Source: Peptoniphilus_A harei_B (GTDB lineage Bacteria; Bacillota; Clostridia; Tissierellales; Peptoniphilaceae). From it: 64,000 nt of DNA. The notes under the pieces are model-generated. The model was not told where the DNA came from and did no database searches. It was given only the letters and a program-made list of their open reading frames with translations. Position 1 is the first letter of the stretch, and each line of letters begins with the position of its first letter. The DNA lies in NCBI GenBank assembly GCA_032560695.1, contig JAWGHR010000006.1:1-64000 (forward strand), given 5' to 3'. Shown here one piece after another: positions 7,683-16,944 of the stretch. The position numbers and the translations under genes were made by a program.

Positions 7683-9632
7683 TTAATAAATTTTATCGGC
7701 TTTAAATAATACGCCGTCCCCACTATAATACTTACTAAACATTTCATAATACTCAAGTCTAAGCGATTGAATAAATACAATAAGACCTTCTAGGGCAAGA
7801 ATTAAGATATTGCCAAAAATTAGGACTGCAATATTTCCTCCCCTTGATCCAAGCATTTCTCCAAGAGTTTTAAAAGCCAAGAATAAACCAACGTGGTTAA
7901 TTGCAAAAGCCCCCACCCTTATAAAAGAAATAATTGAAGACATAGTAGAAAGAAGGGCTTCCAAGAGTCCAAAGGAGGACTCAATATAATAATCTGCGGC
8001 AGATTCTTCTGGATCCTTCTTAAATAAAATCTTAAGAATAGGCCTCTTTAATAGCATGATCACAAGAGATCCAAATAAAATTCCCATAGAAATATTCTTA
8101 GGAAGAGGAGATGAACCCCCCATTACGGAAATACCTATGTTAATCATGGCTATAAAAATTAGAACCCCCAAGAATCCTTCCTTTGCGAAGAAGGCTTCAT
8201 CAGGTCTGTCACTTTTTAATCTATTGTAAATACCAATGCCATAGGCTATGGCAAGTAAAATAATGCCGAAGTAAATGGCTGTTACAAGTGTGCCATTGAT
8301 GTCTTCAAAGGGCCTAAACCAAAGGGCAGGAATAATTTCTTCTATCCCAAAGACTGACCCGTACATTAAACCAAAGAACATTGAGGATGCTCCCATTCTC
8401 AAGAGGAGGCCTCCAAAGTCCTTGTTCTTCTTAGCTAAGATTAGCCCAGCAACTGCAAATACTGCCCCTTGACCTAAGTCGCCAAACATTGCACCAAAAA
8501 GAATCATGTAGGTAATTCCAAAAATCACTGTTGGGTCAAACTCACCGTAACTAGGAGTTCCATACATGTTAATTAATAGCTCAAAGGGCTTGAAAAAATT
8601 TGCATTTTTAAGCTTTGTAGGTGTCTTCTTACTTCCCTTCTTAGGTTCAAAATATTCAATATCAATATCCTTGTACTTGGAGAGCTTTTCTTCTAGTTTT
8701 TTTGTATCGCTAAGACCAATCCAACCAGAAAGATAAAAATACTTATTAGACCTAAGCATATATTTCTTTGCCTTTTCAATTTCTTCATAGGAAAGCATGT
8801 GGGCAAGGCTTGTTCTTAGCTCATCATCCATTGATTCCAAAAGATTTTTCTTATACTCTTCGATTTCAAAAATCTTTCTCTTTACATTTTCTTCTTCTTC
8901 TTCAAGATTTTTGAAGATTAAGCTTGCTGTACCTTCGACGTTTTCGCCAAGAAGGTCAACTTCTGTAAAGTTTAGACTCTTTAAAACCCTGTCAATATCC
9001 TTTTCTGTTTCCTTTGGATAGATAACGAGGAAAAGTTCCCTATTGTCCACTGTGCCTGTGTGATAAATCATGGCAAGAATATTTCCATAATTTTTCTTTA
9101 ACCTAGCCCTGGCATCCTTGTCCAAGAAACCAAACCTAGTGTTAAAGTATTTTAGGTCGGCAATATCCTTGAGGTCTATATCAACATTTTTGAAAAGTTC
9201 ATAATTTTCTTTTAGGGTATCTAAAATCTTTAGACTTTCCTTTGTGTTTTCATATTCATTCATTTTTTCGCTAATATTTTTGACAAAGGAGTCCACATCT
9301 TCATTTATATCTATTCTTTCGAAGTACTTATCCTCAATCTTGTCAATGCCCAAGAACTTCATAATTTCTTCAGCCTTCTTTGCACTGACTTTGTGGGACT
9401 CATCTTCTTCAATAGGTTCAATATAATTAAGCTCAAGATTTCTTTCTAGGTTCTTATCAAGATTCTTTTCATCATCTAGGCTGAAAACAAACTTGTTTTC
9501 TTCAATGTTTGTTTCAGCAGACATAAATTGCATACATTTTAAATTTAAAATATCCAAAATGATGGAATCCATATCTTGAATCTCGCCCATTATATTAGCG
9601 ATCTTCATTCTTTCAACGGCCAACTTCTTCAC
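7683..9632 (-). CDS. ntpI: V-type ATP synthase subunit I (membrane stator)
   Basis: A protein of about 649 residues. The N-terminal half (about 1-330) is cytoplasmic and charged and binds the peripheral stalks. The C-terminal half has about seven membrane segments and the family strings GDLGQGAVF and SFIRVGAFAINHVGL; the latter carries the Arg that faces the rotor Glu. No ATG lies at the head; I prefer the GTG at 9632, just after GAAAGG, over a TTG at 9647 that has no ribosome site. It overlaps the end of ntpC. Its Glu/Lys/Asp-rich linker is long but normal for the family. Confidence 0.9.
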   Translation of the reverse strand: MKKLAVERMKIANIMGEIQDMDSIILDILNLKCMQFMSAETNIEENKFVFSLDDEKNLDKNLERNLELNYIEPIEEDESHKVSAKKAEEIMKFLGIDKIEDKYFERIDINEDVDSFVKNISEKMNEYENTKESLKILDTLKENYELFKNVDIDLKDIADLKYFNTRFGFLDKDARARLKKNYGNILAMIYHTGTVDNRELFLVIYPKETEKDIDRVLKSLNFTEVDLLGENVEGTASLIFKNLEEEEENVKRKIFEIEEYKKNLLESMDDELRTSLAHMLSYEEIEKAKKYMLRSNKYFYLSGWIGLSDTKKLEEKLSKYKDIDIEYFEPKKGSKKTPTKLKNANFFKPFELLINMYGTPSYGEFDPTVIFGITYMILFGAMFGDLGQGAVFAVAGLILAKKNKDFGGLLLRMGASSMFFGLMYGSVFGIEEIIPALWFRPFEDINGTLVTAIYFGIILLAIAYGIGIYNRLKSDRPDEAFFAKEGFLGVLIFIAMINIGISVMGGSSPLPKNISMGILFGSLVIMLLKRPILKILFKKDPEESAADYYIESSFGLLEALLSTMSSIISFIRVGAFAINHVGLFLAFKTLGEMLGSRGGNIAVLIFGNILILALEGLIVFIQSLRLEYYEMFSKYYSGDGVLFKADKIY

Positions 9633-10620
9633 TTTCCTTTCTACCAACGATCATATATCTCAATTTTTCTTCTTTACTTAGGCCAAACCTAGTAGCCTCT
9701 AAGATTCTTTCTATATTTGCAATTTCCGAATCTAGAAGAATTAAAAAGCTCATAAATTTTCCTATACCATCTGTCCTTCTAAAGTTCTTGTTTGCTATGG
9801 AATAGAGGAGCTTTTTGGAAGTTCTTCCAGTTCTTATAACTCTGCCATCTGCAAAAAGAATTGAGTATTTAGAGTTTTTAATTTCCTCTTCAAATTCTTC
9901 TTCCTCCAGATAAGATAGGTGGAGGAGCTTTTCAGAATTATAATTTCCACCAAAGATTGTAAAATTGAAAATTTCTTCGGGAGAAATATCATAATATTTT
10001 TTTGCCCTATAAATCCAAATGATGTTTAATAAATCTATCTTGACCCCGAAAATATTTTTGAACTCGTCAAGGTCCTTCTTAGATAGGGACTTCACAGATT
10101 CCGTTAAGTTATGATAATAATACTTATCAAGATTCATCTCAATGGAAAAGAGAGCGTCCTCATCCCTTGACGACTTGTAGTTTTTCATATAGTCGTAATA
10201 GGGAGTGTCCTTTAAGTTATCTATGAAGGACTCAAAACTTTCCTCCTTAAAGGGAATTGACTTAGCTCCAATAATTAGCTTGTCAACTCTTGGCTCCTTA
10301 TTCATCCTAAGAGACCTAAGGATTTTTACAATTTTTTCTACCTTTTCTCTTTCCAAGTAGGCCTTTATAAAATCTGAATACTTGCCTGGCAAGAAGGCCT
10401 GAAGTTTTTTTATTTGACTTCTTCTGTAGTCTTCTAAAAATTTTTCTATTTCATATATATCTGAAAAGGAATCAATAGTAGAGAATTTCTTTTCCTTTAA
10501 GTAGTTAAGACAAAACCTAACGCTATCTCCCTCTGCCATGTTCACAAAATCCTCATAGACTAAAAAGTCTGAATACATTTTTAAAATCTTAGCATTTAAA
10601 GCCTTTAGACCTTCAAACAT
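9613..10620 (-). CDS. ntpC: V-type ATP synthase subunit C/d
   Basis: A 335-residue soluble subunit that couples the central stalk to the K ring. The family's pattern of repeated helical bundles is recognisable, for example LLNIIWIYRAKKYYDISPEEI and the acidic EEEFEEEI loop. I start it at 10620, where GGAAGGG lies six bases upstream; a TTG five codons earlier is in the same frame but has no ribosome site. It overlaps the preceding gene by 8 bp. Confidence 0.88.
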   Translation of the reverse strand: MFEGLKALNAKILKMYSDFLVYEDFVNMAEGDSVRFCLNYLKEKKFSTIDSFSDIYEIEKFLEDYRRSQIKKLQAFLPGKYSDFIKAYLEREKVEKIVKILRSLRMNKEPRVDKLIIGAKSIPFKEESFESFIDNLKDTPYYDYMKNYKSSRDEDALFSIEMNLDKYYYHNLTESVKSLSKKDLDEFKNIFGVKIDLLNIIWIYRAKKYYDISPEEIFNFTIFGGNYNSEKLLHLSYLEEEEFEEEIKNSKYSILFADGRVIRTGRTSKKLLYSIANKNFRRTDGIGKFMSFLILLDSEIANIERILEATRFGLSKEEKLRYMIVGRKESEEVGR

Positions 10621-10936
10621 TAGAGTCCCTTCCAATCAATTTGTCAAAGACAACTTTAATTAAGTCCTCAGAAGTTTTTTCGTAATAATTTTCAATTTCT
10701 TCTAGGTTCCTTTGATTTTCTTTTCTTAAGTCGTCAGCTTTTTTTTCAAAGTCTGATAAAATTTCATCACTTTTCTCTTTACCAAGTAGCTTTGACTTCT
10801 CTATTGATTCATTTTCAAGTTCTGTTAACTTTTCTCTCAAATCTTTTTTTATTTGTTCAATTTCCTTGTCAGTAGTTTCTACAAGCTCTCTAGTTTTTTT
10901 ATCTATTGCTAATATACTATCTATGCTTTCTTTCAA
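10613..10936 (-). CDS. V-type ATP synthase small stalk subunit (G/H-like)
   Basis: A 107-residue, almost entirely helical, Lys/Glu-rich protein with the heptad pattern of the peripheral-stalk partner of subunit E. There is little sequence conservation in this family, so the assignment rests on length, coiled-coil character and its place at the head of the V-ATPase operon, where E. hirae has ntpF and archaea have ahaH. The start is a TTG with GGTGAT about six bases upstream. It is the first gene after the operon promoter. Confidence 0.75.
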   Translation of the reverse strand: MKESIDSILAIDKKTRELVETTDKEIEQIKKDLREKLTELENESIEKSKLLGKEKSDEILSDFEKKADDLRKENQRNLEEIENYYEKTSEDLIKVVFDKLIGRDSNV

Positions 10937-10974
10937 AATATATCACCACTTTTCTTATTTCCTTGCGCAACTCT

Positions 10975-11002
10975 CATTATATTACTTTCAATTTCTAATT
11001 CA
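10975..11002 (-). promoter_or_regulatory. Promoter of the V-ATPase operon
   Basis: On the minus strand, -35 TTGAAT (10997-11002), a 16-bp spacer, and the consensus -10 TATAAT (10975-10980). The expected start of transcription is about 10968, some 32 bp before the first TTG codon. Confidence 0.75.
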
Positions 11003-11234
11003 AGGGATTTACGCTTGCTTTAAAAATTTCACATTCTTTTCACATTCCATATAATGATTTGTAATTTCATATACAAAAATTTTTTTCATAAGTATTTTCT
11101 AATAATACTATTGTTAAAACTTTTATAAAAAAATGAATTTATTATTTTATTTTTTTAATTATTATTAACTAATTGAAAATATTTTACATCAAATAATTTT
11201 ATTTAGATTTTCGAAAATATTTTTTACTAAAGTC

Positions 11235-11981
11235 TTGGGAGATTATTTTTATTTTTTATTTGCAAAACTTCAATACTTATTCTATAGACTACTCCTTAAT
11301 AATAAGTCACAAGCTAGCAAATTTTTTAATCTTATTCTCATAAGTATTAGTTTTAAAAAAGTATCTAATAAGGAGCGACTTGGTGTTAAGTTTTTTGTAA
11401 GTGATATGTCTAATACCTTTAAGTCTGTTAAGAATAGGTTCTTTAAAACTTCTATCCATATTGTTGACAGGTATCAATTCATAAGGCAAGTTTCTTGGAC
11501 TTTGGAGAATGTTAGAAAGAGAATTCAAAAGGATATTTCTTATAAGCTAAGAAAGTATTTTAAGAGAAGTAGGTGCCTATTTATAAAACCTGCTTCTAAG
11601 CTAACAACTGACCAAGCTAAAGAGGTTTCTTTAATGCTTGATTTTGGTAATGATTTAAAATTGACATATAGGTTAAAGGAATTATTTTACTATTTGCCCT
11701 ATGGCTATAAATATGTATTAAGCCAACCCAATAGACTTAGAGCCACTAAATCTTTAAGAGAATGGATAAAAAGAGCTGAGGAATCTAATTTAAAAGAATT
11801 TAAATCTTGTACCACTGCTTTTAATAAATGGTTTGATGAAATATGTAACTCTTTTGATTATCCTTGGTCTAATGGTCCACTTGAAGTTACTCACACTAAG
11901 ATAAAGACTTTAAAGAGAAATTGTTTTGGTATGAAAAATTTCAATTTGTTTAGAAAAAGAATTATGTTTGCTTGTAAGTAG
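11235..11981 (+). pseudogene. Truncated ISL3-family transposase
   Basis: An open frame of 248 codons. From about residue 45 it matches the middle and end of ISL3 transposases: FVSDMSNTF with a catalytic Asp, HIVDRYQFIRQVSWTLENVR, and near the end YPWSNGPLE, which holds the third catalytic acidic residue, followed by THTKIKTLKRNCFGMKNF. The N-terminal zinc-binding, helix-turn-helix and first catalytic regions (about 180 residues) are missing. The frame opens with a TTG without a ribosome site. In copy 2 the residue after GPLE is Gly, as in active relatives; here it is Val. It is a dead remnant. Confidence 0.85.
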
Positions 11982-12111
11982 TGATAGGAAAACAGAAAAA
12001 TTCCGTAAAACCCCTAGTGGTTTTATTTGCTATGTTTATTTTTAGTAGTTTTTTGTTGTTTTAGAATTGATAGTTTAATTAGCGTCTAAGTATTGATTTT
12101 TAAATGAAAAG

Positions 12112-12133
12112 AGAGACTCGAATTAACGAGTCT
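12112..12133 (-). terminator. IS-end hairpin, probably terminating the iron operon
   Basis: A perfect 8-bp stem GAGACTCG-aattaa-CGAGTCTC sits 22 bp inside the IS end. On the minus strand it is followed by TCTTTTCATTT. It lies just downstream of the last gene of the iron operon and would end its transcripts. The same hairpin with one loop change is present in copy 2 (21861-21882), so it belongs to the element. Confidence 0.55.
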
Positions 12134-12159
12134 CCCCAATATTTGACATAGAGCCTATT

Positions 12160-13362
12160 TTAATCATTATCTCTTTGCATCAATATTAATTCTACTTTAT
12201 TTATTTTATTAATAGCAATAATTGAAGATATTGGTCCTAACAAGGTTCCTAAAATTATTACTATTATTAACATTAAAATCATAAGGAATATATTCGGTCT
12301 TAAAAAAGGCATATTCAAAAGTGATGAAAATACATTATTGAAAGTTATACTTAAAACAAAGGAAAGCACAGAACCTATGACTGCACCTGTACCATTAATT
12401 AGCATAGATTCAATAAGAACTACTTCACTGAGTTTTTTCTTTGTTGCTCCTAATATCCTTATGGTTGCAAATTCTCTTTTCCTTTCCTTAACTGATAAGG
12501 TATTTACAAGACTTAAAATAAAGAAAGCTAGTATCCAAATCAAAGCTATCAATATATACACATACACAAGCATGTTTTTTGCTGAATCTGAAACTTGTGT
12601 CATTATTTTTCTTGGCAATAAAGGATACACTTTTTCTTTTTTAAATTCTTCTTTAATAAGTTTTTGAATTGTTTTTGGATCTTTGTTTTTTTCAACTTTT
12701 ACTAAAATAGAAGATATATCATCTTTTCTTGCCACCGGATGATTAATTATCTTTTCATATTCCTTGGCTAATCTATGAGTTTCTTCTATTGTCATAAAAA
12801 CTGAATTATCAAAACCCATGCCAGTTTTTGCAAGCCTACCTCTTATATCAAATTCTTGATTAAAAAATTTAACCTTATGATTAATATCCCCCACAATGTT
12901 AGCACCTACAACAACTTGCCCAGCTTTAATTGGAGTTTTAATCTGTTTTTCAAGCCAAGGTTTAACGCTAAAGTCATCAGAAAAGTCAATTCCTATAACT
13001 TGAATGGGAAAAGAACAGCATCCAGCAGAAAGTGTAGCTAGATAAACTTGACCACAGGCTTTTTCAACTCCTGGTATTTTTTTTACTCTATTTAATATAT
13101 CCTTGTCAAAAAAGAATGTATTAGGTTCTCCCCTTAATATTGCACCTGTAATTTTGGAATCATAACCTTCTGGGACTACTATAATGTCTGCTCCCATCCT
13201 ATCTGATAGAGATTTCATGCCGTTTTTAAGAGAAAAAATTATAAATGATGACATGAATAATATAAAAGTTAAAATTCCTACAAGTAAAATCAAGGTAATT
13301 GACCTTGCCTTTTTATTTTCTATATTCTTTTTTGCTAAATTAACTGTGTATAAATCTTTCAT
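12160..13362 (-). CDS. FtsX-type ABC transporter permease with Cys-Cys motif
   Basis: A 400-residue MacB/FtsX-type permease: one N-terminal membrane segment (about 20-45), a large outside domain (about 46-265), then three C-terminal segments. The string SVKERKREFATIRILGATKKKL before the second-last segments is the typical coupling helix region. The outside domain carries an adjacent Cys pair in LSAGCCSFPIQVIG (about 112-124), which could bind a metal or form a disulfide. It is the last gene of the iron operon; its ATG overlaps the stop of the FMN-lipoprotein gene (TAATG). It may pair with the ATPase encoded at 20280-20957, since each ATPase otherwise lacks or exceeds a partner. Confidence 0.85.
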   Translation of the reverse strand: MKDLYTVNLAKKNIENKKARSITLILLVGILTFILFMSSFIIFSLKNGMKSLSDRMGADIIVVPEGYDSKITGAILRGEPNTFFFDKDILNRVKKIPGVEKACGQVYLATLSAGCCSFPIQVIGIDFSDDFSVKPWLEKQIKTPIKAGQVVVGANIVGDINHKVKFFNQEFDIRGRLAKTGMGFDNSVFMTIEETHRLAKEYEKIINHPVARKDDISSILVKVEKNKDPKTIQKLIKEEFKKEKVYPLLPRKIMTQVSDSAKNMLVYVYILIALIWILAFFILSLVNTLSVKERKREFATIRILGATKKKLSEVVLIESMLINGTGAVIGSVLSFVLSITFNNVFSSLLNMPFLRPNIFLMILMLIIVIILGTLLGPISSIIAINKINKVELILMQRDND

Positions 13363-13787
13363 TATTTTGCATCAGCAAGAGCATTGTTGCAAGCTTCAAT
13401 AAATTGCTTGTAGGTTTCTGTTGCCCCCGAAATAACGTCCACTCCTTCAGGACTTCCTTTTTCCACTAATCTATCTGGGTATGATTTTGCAAGATTTATA
13501 GCTTGTTGGGCAATCTTATATAGTCCTTCATTTTGGCTTTGACCATAAGATTCATCCTTTTCTTTTCCATCTCCATCAATGTTTTGCATTGTGCAAGATT
13601 CAATCTTATTGTCTTTAACACTTATATCCACTTTTACAAGTCCGCCTCTTTCATCTTTGGCAGATTCTCCATGATATGTGCCGTCCTTATAGCTTACGCT
13701 TGGAGCTTCTTCTTTTTTATCTCCTCCACAAGCAACTAGGACAAGCCCCAAAGATAAAATTATTAATGCATTTAAAATTTTTCTCAT
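13362..13787 (-). CDS. FMN-binding domain lipoprotein
   Basis: A 141-residue exported lipoprotein. The signal peptide ends in a lipobox LVAC with the lipid-bearing Cys at 20. The rest is a single FMN-binding domain; DVISGAT at about 117-123 is the flavinylation motif, with FMN expected on Thr123 by an ApbE-type transferase (not in this window). It would act as a surface redox carrier. Related P19/FTR1 clusters in Gram-negative bacteria have thioredoxin-like genes at this place, so it probably supplies electrons or reduces iron for transport; that is inference. The start overlaps the upstream stop (ATGA), and AAGGAG lies inside the upstream gene. Confidence 0.9.
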   Translation of the reverse strand: MRKILNALIILSLGLVLVACGGDKKEEAPSVSYKDGTYHGESAKDERGGLVKVDISVKDNKIESCTMQNIDGDGKEKDESYGQSQNEGLYKIAQQAINLAKSYPDRLVEKGSPEGVDVISGATETYKQFIEACNNALADAK

Positions 13788-14503
13788 ATAAACTCCTTAA
13801 GTTTTTCGTCTTTTATTGTAGAATCAAGAACAGGTCTTTTTCTTTTCATTTTTTCTTCTTTTGTAATCTTACCATGTTCAAGAGTTATCATTCTTTCAGA
13901 TTCTTCACCGACTTCAGGGTCGTGAGTTACAACAATAATTGTTGAACCTGCATTGTGAAGTTTTTCAAATATGTCAAGAACTATATATTCATTCTTTTCA
14001 TCCAAATTTCCCGTAGGTTCATCAGCTAAAAGTATAGCAGGATGATTGATAAGAGCTCTAGCTATACATACTCTTTGTTGTTCCCCACCTGATAATTGGT
14101 TGGGTAAGTGCTTGGCTCTATCAGCAAGACCTACTGCAGCCAAAGCTTCCATTGCTTCTTGTGCATCTGGCATAGAATGATAATATTGTGACATCATTAC
14201 ATTTTCCAAAGCACTTAAATAATTAACTAAATGAAATTGTTGGAAAATAAGTCCTATCTTATCCCTTCTAATAACTGTTAGTTCCTTAGGTGATTTTTTT
14301 GCTATATCTTCACCATCCAAAATAACTTCGCCAAGTGAAGGTTTATCCATGGCACCAATAATATTCATCATTGTTGTTTTACCAGAACCTGATGGACCCA
14401 TTATAGAAATCCATTCGCCCTTTTCTACACTTAAATTGATTTTGTCAAGGGCTTTAAGTTCACCATAAATTTTTGAAACATCTACGAGTTTTAATATATC
14501 CAT
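13784..14503 (-). CDS. ABC transporter ATP-binding protein (MacB/LolD type)
   Basis: A 239-residue ATPase with Walker A GPSGSGKTT (about 36-44), Q-loop FQQFHLV, signature LSGGEQQRVCIARAL, Walker B ILLADEP and H-loop VTHD: all motifs intact. Sequence type and position directly after the two FtsX-type permeases indicate that it energises them. Compared with typical members it has a C-terminal extension of about 20 residues rich in Lys. Good ribosome site AAAGGA. Confidence 0.93.
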   Translation of the reverse strand: MDILKLVDVSKIYGELKALDKINLSVEKGEWISIMGPSGSGKTTMMNIIGAMDKPSLGEVILDGEDIAKKSPKELTVIRRDKIGLIFQQFHLVNYLSALENVMMSQYYHSMPDAQEAMEALAAVGLADRAKHLPNQLSGGEQQRVCIARALINHPAILLADEPTGNLDEKNEYIVLDIFEKLHNAGSTIIVVTHDPEVGEESERMITLEHGKITKEEKMKRKRPVLDSTIKDEKLKEFI

Positions 14504-14514
14504 AAAATTCCTTT

Positions 14515-15663
14515 CTATTCTCCACGAAGCACTAAAGCTGGATCAATATCAACAGTTTTAGATACTGGTATTAAAGATGCAACTATAGTTATTACTATAC
14601 AGACAATAATTGTCATAGGTACTAAAAGAGGCAAGAAACTTACCTTTCTAGCAAATACCGAAATACTTACTCTATTGGCAAATATATATCCTAATGCAAC
14701 GCCTAAAAGTCCACCAAAAACCCCCAAAAATGCTCCTTCACCTAAAAAGTCAACAATTACTGACGAATTTGTGGCGCCCAAAGCTTTCTTAAGACCTATT
14801 TCTTTACGCCTTTCAGTTACAACAGCCATCATTGTTGTGGATACACATATCATCATTATGAATAATACTATTATCGTTACAATGAAGACAAGAGCTTGTA
14901 ATTTATTCAAAACTATATCTTGTGAGGCGGTAACTCTTTTTACCATTTGTGGAGTTAGAGATCCATCCTTTTGTGAAATATTTGATACTATTTTTGAAAG
15001 ATCATTTTGTTCAGCTTCTACTGAATATTCTACGACATCATAATTTTTGTCTTTAACAAGCTGTGAAATATCATCAATACCCATAAAAATAAGTTCTTCT
15101 TCTTTACCGCCTGTTGTTACAACTCCTGAAACAACAAAATTAGTATCTATAGAACCTTCTCCATTAACTTTGGGAGTATTTATAATAATTTTATCTCCCT
15201 CTTTTAATTCCAAAGCCTTTGAAACTTCATTACCTATTAAAACTTCTCTTGGTTTTTCAGGCCATGACCCATCAATAAGCCAGTATGGAGAATTTTCTTT
15301 CGCTCCCTTTAAATCTGTACCTGCAAGCATATAAGGTTGTTCATTAATTTTTGCATTTGTATAAATATAGGGTGCCTGACCGACAAGCTTTCCCGATGGA
15401 ATTAACGATTTAATTTCATCTAACTGTTCATTGGTAATTTTTTTATCAGGGTTAGTGGGAATTACCAACATATTTGCACCATAAGACCTAAACTCCTTAC
15501 CCATTTGTCTAGGAATATCATAGTAAATAGTAACAAGTCCTGAAATAATTGTTGCTCCCATAGCTATAGCAAGTAGTGCTGTTAACATTCTTGCACGTCT
15601 CCTTGCCAAGGAAGTCATTATCATTTTTAAGTAAAATTTATTTTTACTTTGTTTATCTGCCAT
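14515..15663 (-). CDS. FtsX-type ABC transporter permease
   Basis: A 382-residue permease with the MacB/FtsX plan: N-terminal segment (about 22-45), outside domain, three C-terminal segments, and the coupling motif TERRKEIGLKKALGATNSSV. It corresponds to the second permease of the P19-associated cluster (Campylobacter jejuni Cj1662-type arrangement). The start codon lies inside the end of the previous gene with CGGAGG six bases upstream. It should form a heterodimer with the permease encoded just upstream. Confidence 0.9.
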   Translation of the reverse strand: MADKQSKNKFYLKMIMTSLARRRARMLTALLAIAMGATIISGLVTIYYDIPRQMGKEFRSYGANMLVIPTNPDKKITNEQLDEIKSLIPSGKLVGQAPYIYTNAKINEQPYMLAGTDLKGAKENSPYWLIDGSWPEKPREVLIGNEVSKALELKEGDKIIINTPKVNGEGSIDTNFVVSGVVTTGGKEEELIFMGIDDISQLVKDKNYDVVEYSVEAEQNDLSKIVSNISQKDGSLTPQMVKRVTASQDIVLNKLQALVFIVTIIVLFIMMICVSTTMMAVVTERRKEIGLKKALGATNSSVIVDFLGEGAFLGVFGGLLGVALGYIFANRVSISVFARKVSFLPLLVPMTIIVCIVITIVASLIPVSKTVDIDPALVLRGE

Positions 15664-16936
15664 GTAGTACCTCCGTTGGATTTAAATTCAAAAGGTATCT
15701 TATAGCTGGTATTGAACCCAATATTGTAACAAGAATAATAAGTATTGCTACAATAGGAACTACCATAGCTGTTGGAGCTATTGCTGAGCCAAAAACTGTT
15801 AGACCAATAATCTGAGTAAGTAGCAGACCAACACCGTAACCTATAACTGTTCCAAATATCGCTGTCAAAATTATTTCCACAAGAATTATACCAATTATTC
15901 TTCCATTTGACGCCCCTATAGCTTTTTGAAGTCCAATTTCATTAGATCTTTCCATTACAGATGCTGTAATAAGATTAGAAATACCAAAGCCTGAACCAAT
16001 CAAAGTTAATACTGTAATTAAAACCATAAGAAGAGTAGTCTTATTTAAAATATCTCCTTCACTTTCTGCAACTTGGCGAATTGGCTTAGCTACAGAATCA
16101 GTCATTACTTCTGTTATTTGATAACAAATAGCAGAAACATAAGCTGTACAATACCATACTTCCCATTCCTTAATAGTTAAAGATAGTGGGTTTTTGGCAG
16201 CCTTTCTTGCTAAGTCATTGTCTGGTGTAGTAAGAGCTGATACTTCAACTTTATTTACAACTCCAGTAACTCCAGCAAATTCTTGTGCTGTTTTTAAAGT
16301 AGCATATATAAATGCATCTTCATCAGAACCTGATGAGAAAATACCCTTAACTTTTAATTTTTTGTTTAAATTATTGCTTTTTAGTTGGATTTCATCACCA
16401 ACTTTAAATCCATTTCTGTCTGCAAAAATCTTTCCAAGCATAACTGAATCGCTATCATTTTCTGATAACCACTCGCCTTGAACTTCCCACCAGTTTTTAA
16501 GTCTAATCATACCAGTATCAACTGATTCTCCAGTAGGCAAATCCATATGATTATTAAACCATGTTCCTACCATCTTAGTATGTTTAGAATCATTATTATA
16601 AGAAACCCAAGTGTTAAGATATGGCGTATAGTCTACAATATTGTAAGCCCAAAAAATAGTTTTAATGTTAGGAAGTTCTGATTCCTTTAAATATTTTTGA
16701 ACCTGCCCCTCTTTTTCTTGCATGCCATACAAATCATCAAGAAGGGAAGCTTCCTTAGGCAATACATTAATATTGGCTCCATAGGTCTTTAATTCTTGAT
16801 TAACTTTATCTCCAACACCGAGCATGGTATTTAACATTGAAGTGGCAAGAGAAGCTCCGAGGGCAACTGTAAATGCAATAAGAGCCATCTTTCCTTTTTG
16901 TCTAAAAAGCGCTCCTTTAACTATTCTCCAAAACAT
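15653..16936 (-). CDS. FtsX-type ABC transporter permease
   Basis: A 427-residue MacB/FtsX-type permease with the coupling motif MERSNEIGLQKAIGASNG and three C-terminal membrane segments. The outside domain is larger than in its partner and contains two Cys near WYCTAYVSAICYQI (about 263-278), where redox or metal chemistry is possible. It is the first permease of the P19-associated pair. GGAGG precedes the ATG. Confidence 0.9.
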   Translation of the reverse strand: MFWRIVKGALFRQKGKMALIAFTVALGASLATSMLNTMLGVGDKVNQELKTYGANINVLPKEASLLDDLYGMQEKEGQVQKYLKESELPNIKTIFWAYNIVDYTPYLNTWVSYNNDSKHTKMVGTWFNNHMDLPTGESVDTGMIRLKNWWEVQGEWLSENDSDSVMLGKIFADRNGFKVGDEIQLKSNNLNKKLKVKGIFSSGSDEDAFIYATLKTAQEFAGVTGVVNKVEVSALTTPDNDLARKAAKNPLSLTIKEWEVWYCTAYVSAICYQITEVMTDSVAKPIRQVAESEGDILNKTTLLMVLITVLTLIGSGFGISNLITASVMERSNEIGLQKAIGASNGRIIGIILVEIILTAIFGTVIGYGVGLLLTQIIGLTVFGSAIAPTAMVVPIVAILIILVTILGSIPAIRYLLNLNPTEVLHGR

Positions 16937-16944
16937 AAGCCCTC

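Larger units (their letters stand above)
11235..12155 (+). mobile_element. ISL3-family insertion sequence remnant, copy 1 (right end)
   Basis: This is the 3' part of an ISL3-type element. It carries the C-terminal half of the transposase and ends at ...TTGACATAGAGCC (12143-12155); read inward this is GGCTCTATGTCAA, the ISL3-type terminal repeat. No matching left end is visible upstream; the promoter of the V-ATPase operon begins about 230 bp away, so the 5' half has been lost. A 369-bp stretch (11787-12155) is nearly identical to copy 2 at 21536-21903. The end lies 4 bp from the stop codon of the neighbouring permease gene. Confidence 0.85.

Noticed and set aside
11041..11234. Left terminal repeat of the IS
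   Set aside because: I looked for GGCTCTATGTCAA or its complement upstream of copy 1 and did not find it, so the element is truncated.
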